The notes beneath the pieces were generated by a model. That model did not search any database, was not told the origin of the DNA, and worked only from the letters and a program-made list of their open reading frames with translations. Below, one piece after another: positions 12,601 to 13,991 of a DNA stretch of 13,991 nucleotides. The translations under genes and the position numbers were made by a program. Source of the stretch: WYZ-LMO11 sp964617245 (GTDB lineage Archaea > Thermoproteota > Methanomethylicia > Methanomethylicales > Methanomethylicaceae). The number at the start of each line of letters is the position of its first letter. The stretch's first letter is position 1. The stretch lies in assembly GCA_964617245.1 (NCBI GenBank), contig CAZTWF010000004.1, forward strand, positions 1 through 13,991, in the 5' to 3' direction.

Positions 12601-13991
12601 CTAACATTAATAATTTAAATGGAGAGAATCTTACTCCATTATTTTCAAAGAATTTACTAAACCATTCATAGAAGTGAAGCCTAAGGTCCTGAGCTACTAC
12701 TACAACTGATTCTAAGAGAACAACAAATATATTTCCTATTACTGCCATTATCCATGAGAATATAACTCCAAATATTCCTTCTCCAGCAATATTTGATAGA
12801 CTATAGAATACATTTGTAAGATAAATATGTGCCATTATCATTGCAAATATTCTTAAATAAGATACAGTATTTGAAACAAAACGAATTACTGTATCAAGAG
12901 CTTCAAATGCTACCTCTCCAAAAATTGAAAGAAATTCTTCTTTTCCATGAGATATAAGAGTCCATATAGGCTTTCCAATAATCATAAATATCATAGGAAT
13001 AATCATTAATAATATTGGACCTTCTAACCATTTTATTATATTTAGACCAAAGCCAAATACTAAGTAAACAAAGCCAAAATAAAGTATAAGTCTTGGTAAA
13101 TTAACTAAAAATGCATCAGCTCTTTTATTCTGTATTAAATTATTAATTATCTGTATTATTATGCCAATTGAGATATGTGCTATACCTATATATAGAGAAA
13201 ATTTGAGTAAAGACATTACATCTTCTGTAGGTGAAAATACTCCATGAAATATATGTTTACCAAATGCCTCACCATAAAGAACTCCACCAATAATAGCAGA
13301 AAATACTCCACATATGGAAAGATACATTCCAATTTTTGATAGAGATTTTGTATATTTATATAAGAATAATCCTAATAGTATTAACATAATACCATGTCCA
13401 AGATCTCCAAACATAAATCCAAAGAGAAGAGGAAATGTTATAGCTAAGATAGGGGTTGGATTTATTTCATTATATGAAGGAGTTCCATACAGACATGTTA
13501 TACTTTCAAATATTTTAATAAATTTGGGATATCTATATATAACAGGAACTTCTCTTGATGAATGTTCTTCTATATGAGTTATAATTATTTTACCATTCAA
13601 TCTTTCTCTCAAATCTTTAAATAAGAAATCAATATTTCTTGTAGGAACATAACCCTCTAATGTAATTAAATTTCTTCCAAAGGAATAATTTTCCTTAATA
13701 TTAGTAATAGAAAGAAAATCAGATAATATTAATTTAAAATATGATAATCTTGATATTATCTTAGATATATTAGAAATTAGTTCATTTTTTACTACAGATA
13801 TTTCATTAAGTTTATTTTCCAGTAATTTCACAACTTCATTTGCCTCAAATATATTCTCTGGCATATCATTGAATTTAGGTATTTCTATATAACCAGTTTC
13901 TTCAAGATATTTTTTAATATTATATTCATCATTTTTAAAACAAATTAATAAAATTATATTTGGATTTTGTAATATATTAATAATAATATTT
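12593..13991 (-). CDS. atpI: A-type ATP synthase subunit I (membrane subunit a homolog), partial at the right edge
   Basis: The stator subunit of the A0 motor, homologous to V-ATPase subunit a; it carries ions past the rotating ring in the cell membrane. About 465 C-terminal codons are visible and the frame has no stop up to the edge, so a Met at 13864 is internal and not the start. The missing N-terminus is probably 150-200 residues, given a usual length near 620-700. The visible soluble part ends near LYGTPSYNEINPTP and is followed by about seven or eight membrane helices. FPLLFGFMFGDLGHGI opens the first. SYLRIFAMIMAH (bases about 12826-12861) holds the conserved Arg equivalent to yeast Vph1 R735, and QDLRLHFYEWFSKFF holds the second conserved Arg. 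The gene is convergent with atpC rather than in one operon with it. Confidence 0.95.
   Translation of the reverse strand, partial: NIIINILQNPNIILLICFKNDEYNIKKYLEETGYIEIPKFNDMPENIFEANEVVKLLENKLNEISVVKNELISNISKIISRLSYFKLILSDFLSITNIKENYSFGRNLITLEGYVPTRNIDFLFKDLRERLNGKIIITHIEEHSSREVPVIYRYPKFIKIFESITCLYGTPSYNEINPTPILAITFPLLFGFMFGDLGHGIMLILLGLFLYKYTKSLSKIGMYLSICGVFSAIIGGVLYGEAFGKHIFHGVFSPTEDVMSLLKFSLYIGIAHISIGIIIQIINNLIQNKRADAFLVNLPRLILYFGFVYLVFGFGLNIIKWLEGPILLMIIPMIFMIIGKPIWTLISHGKEEFLSIFGEVAFEALDTVIRFVSNTVSYLRIFAMIMAHIYLTNVFYSLSNIAGEGIFGVIFSWIMAVIGNIFVVLLESVVVVAQDLRLHFYEWFSKFFENNGVRFSPFKLLMLVK

Noticed and set aside
12593..13864. Subunit I as a complete 423-residue protein starting at the Met at 13864
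   Set aside because: The frame continues without a stop to the window edge, the extra residues fit the family, and 423 residues would be too short for subunit I.
1..13991. CRISPR array, insertion sequence, integrase or attachment site
   Set aside because: No regularly spaced direct repeats, terminal inverted repeats, transposase or integrase motifs were found, and coding is nearly continuous with housekeeping genes.

Overview
This is an AT-rich archaeal chromosome segment (roughly a quarter to a third G+C by eye), almost completely coding. Archaeal signs are: an Sm-like archaeal protein, the archaeal-type S-adenosylmethionine synthetase, a DUF460/COG2433 RuvC-like protein, a COG2102 PP-loop ATPase, archaeal TrmI, and A-type ATP synthase subunits H, C and I. 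Start sites support this: Shine-Dalgarno cores are GGTG or GGAGG, several starts are TTG, and some genes look leaderless with a TATA-like element about 26 bp upstream. The purine-loaded sense strands and AGA-dominated arginine codons fit a thermophile of the TACK/Thermoproteota side, but lineage is an inference and cannot be fixed from this window.

Layout, left to right: (1) the 3' end of an unidentified gene (1-168), then lsm and mat on the + strand; (2) the DUF460 gene on the - strand, divergent across a 200 bp AT-rich region from (3) a small ArsR-like regulator on +; (4) a - strand pair, the PP-loop gene followed by pyrG; (5) sufC-sufB on +; (6) a - strand pair, a family III CoA-transferase followed by birA; (7) trmI-ahaH-atpC on +; (8) ATP synthase subunit I on -, which stays open to the right edge and is therefore partial.

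The genes are mostly housekeeping: RNA binding, SAM supply, CTP synthesis, probable diphthamide formation on EF-2, Fe-S cluster assembly, protein biotinylation, tRNA m1A methylation and the A1A0 ATPase. No tRNA, rRNA, CRISPR array, insertion sequence or phage gene is visible.

Three structural points stand out. The strand flips after every one to three genes, and all four convergent gene pairs overlap at their 3' ends, three of them by exactly 14 bp and one by 8 bp. The regulator/DUF460 divergent region carries four copies of AAAAGTAA, two of them inside a near-identical 13-mer in the two opposing promoters. The Fe-S genes are a SufC-SufB pair without SufD, resembling the minimal SUF-like (SMS) arrangement of archaea. 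I see no convincing wholly new system; the regulator/DUF460 pair is the least understood unit.
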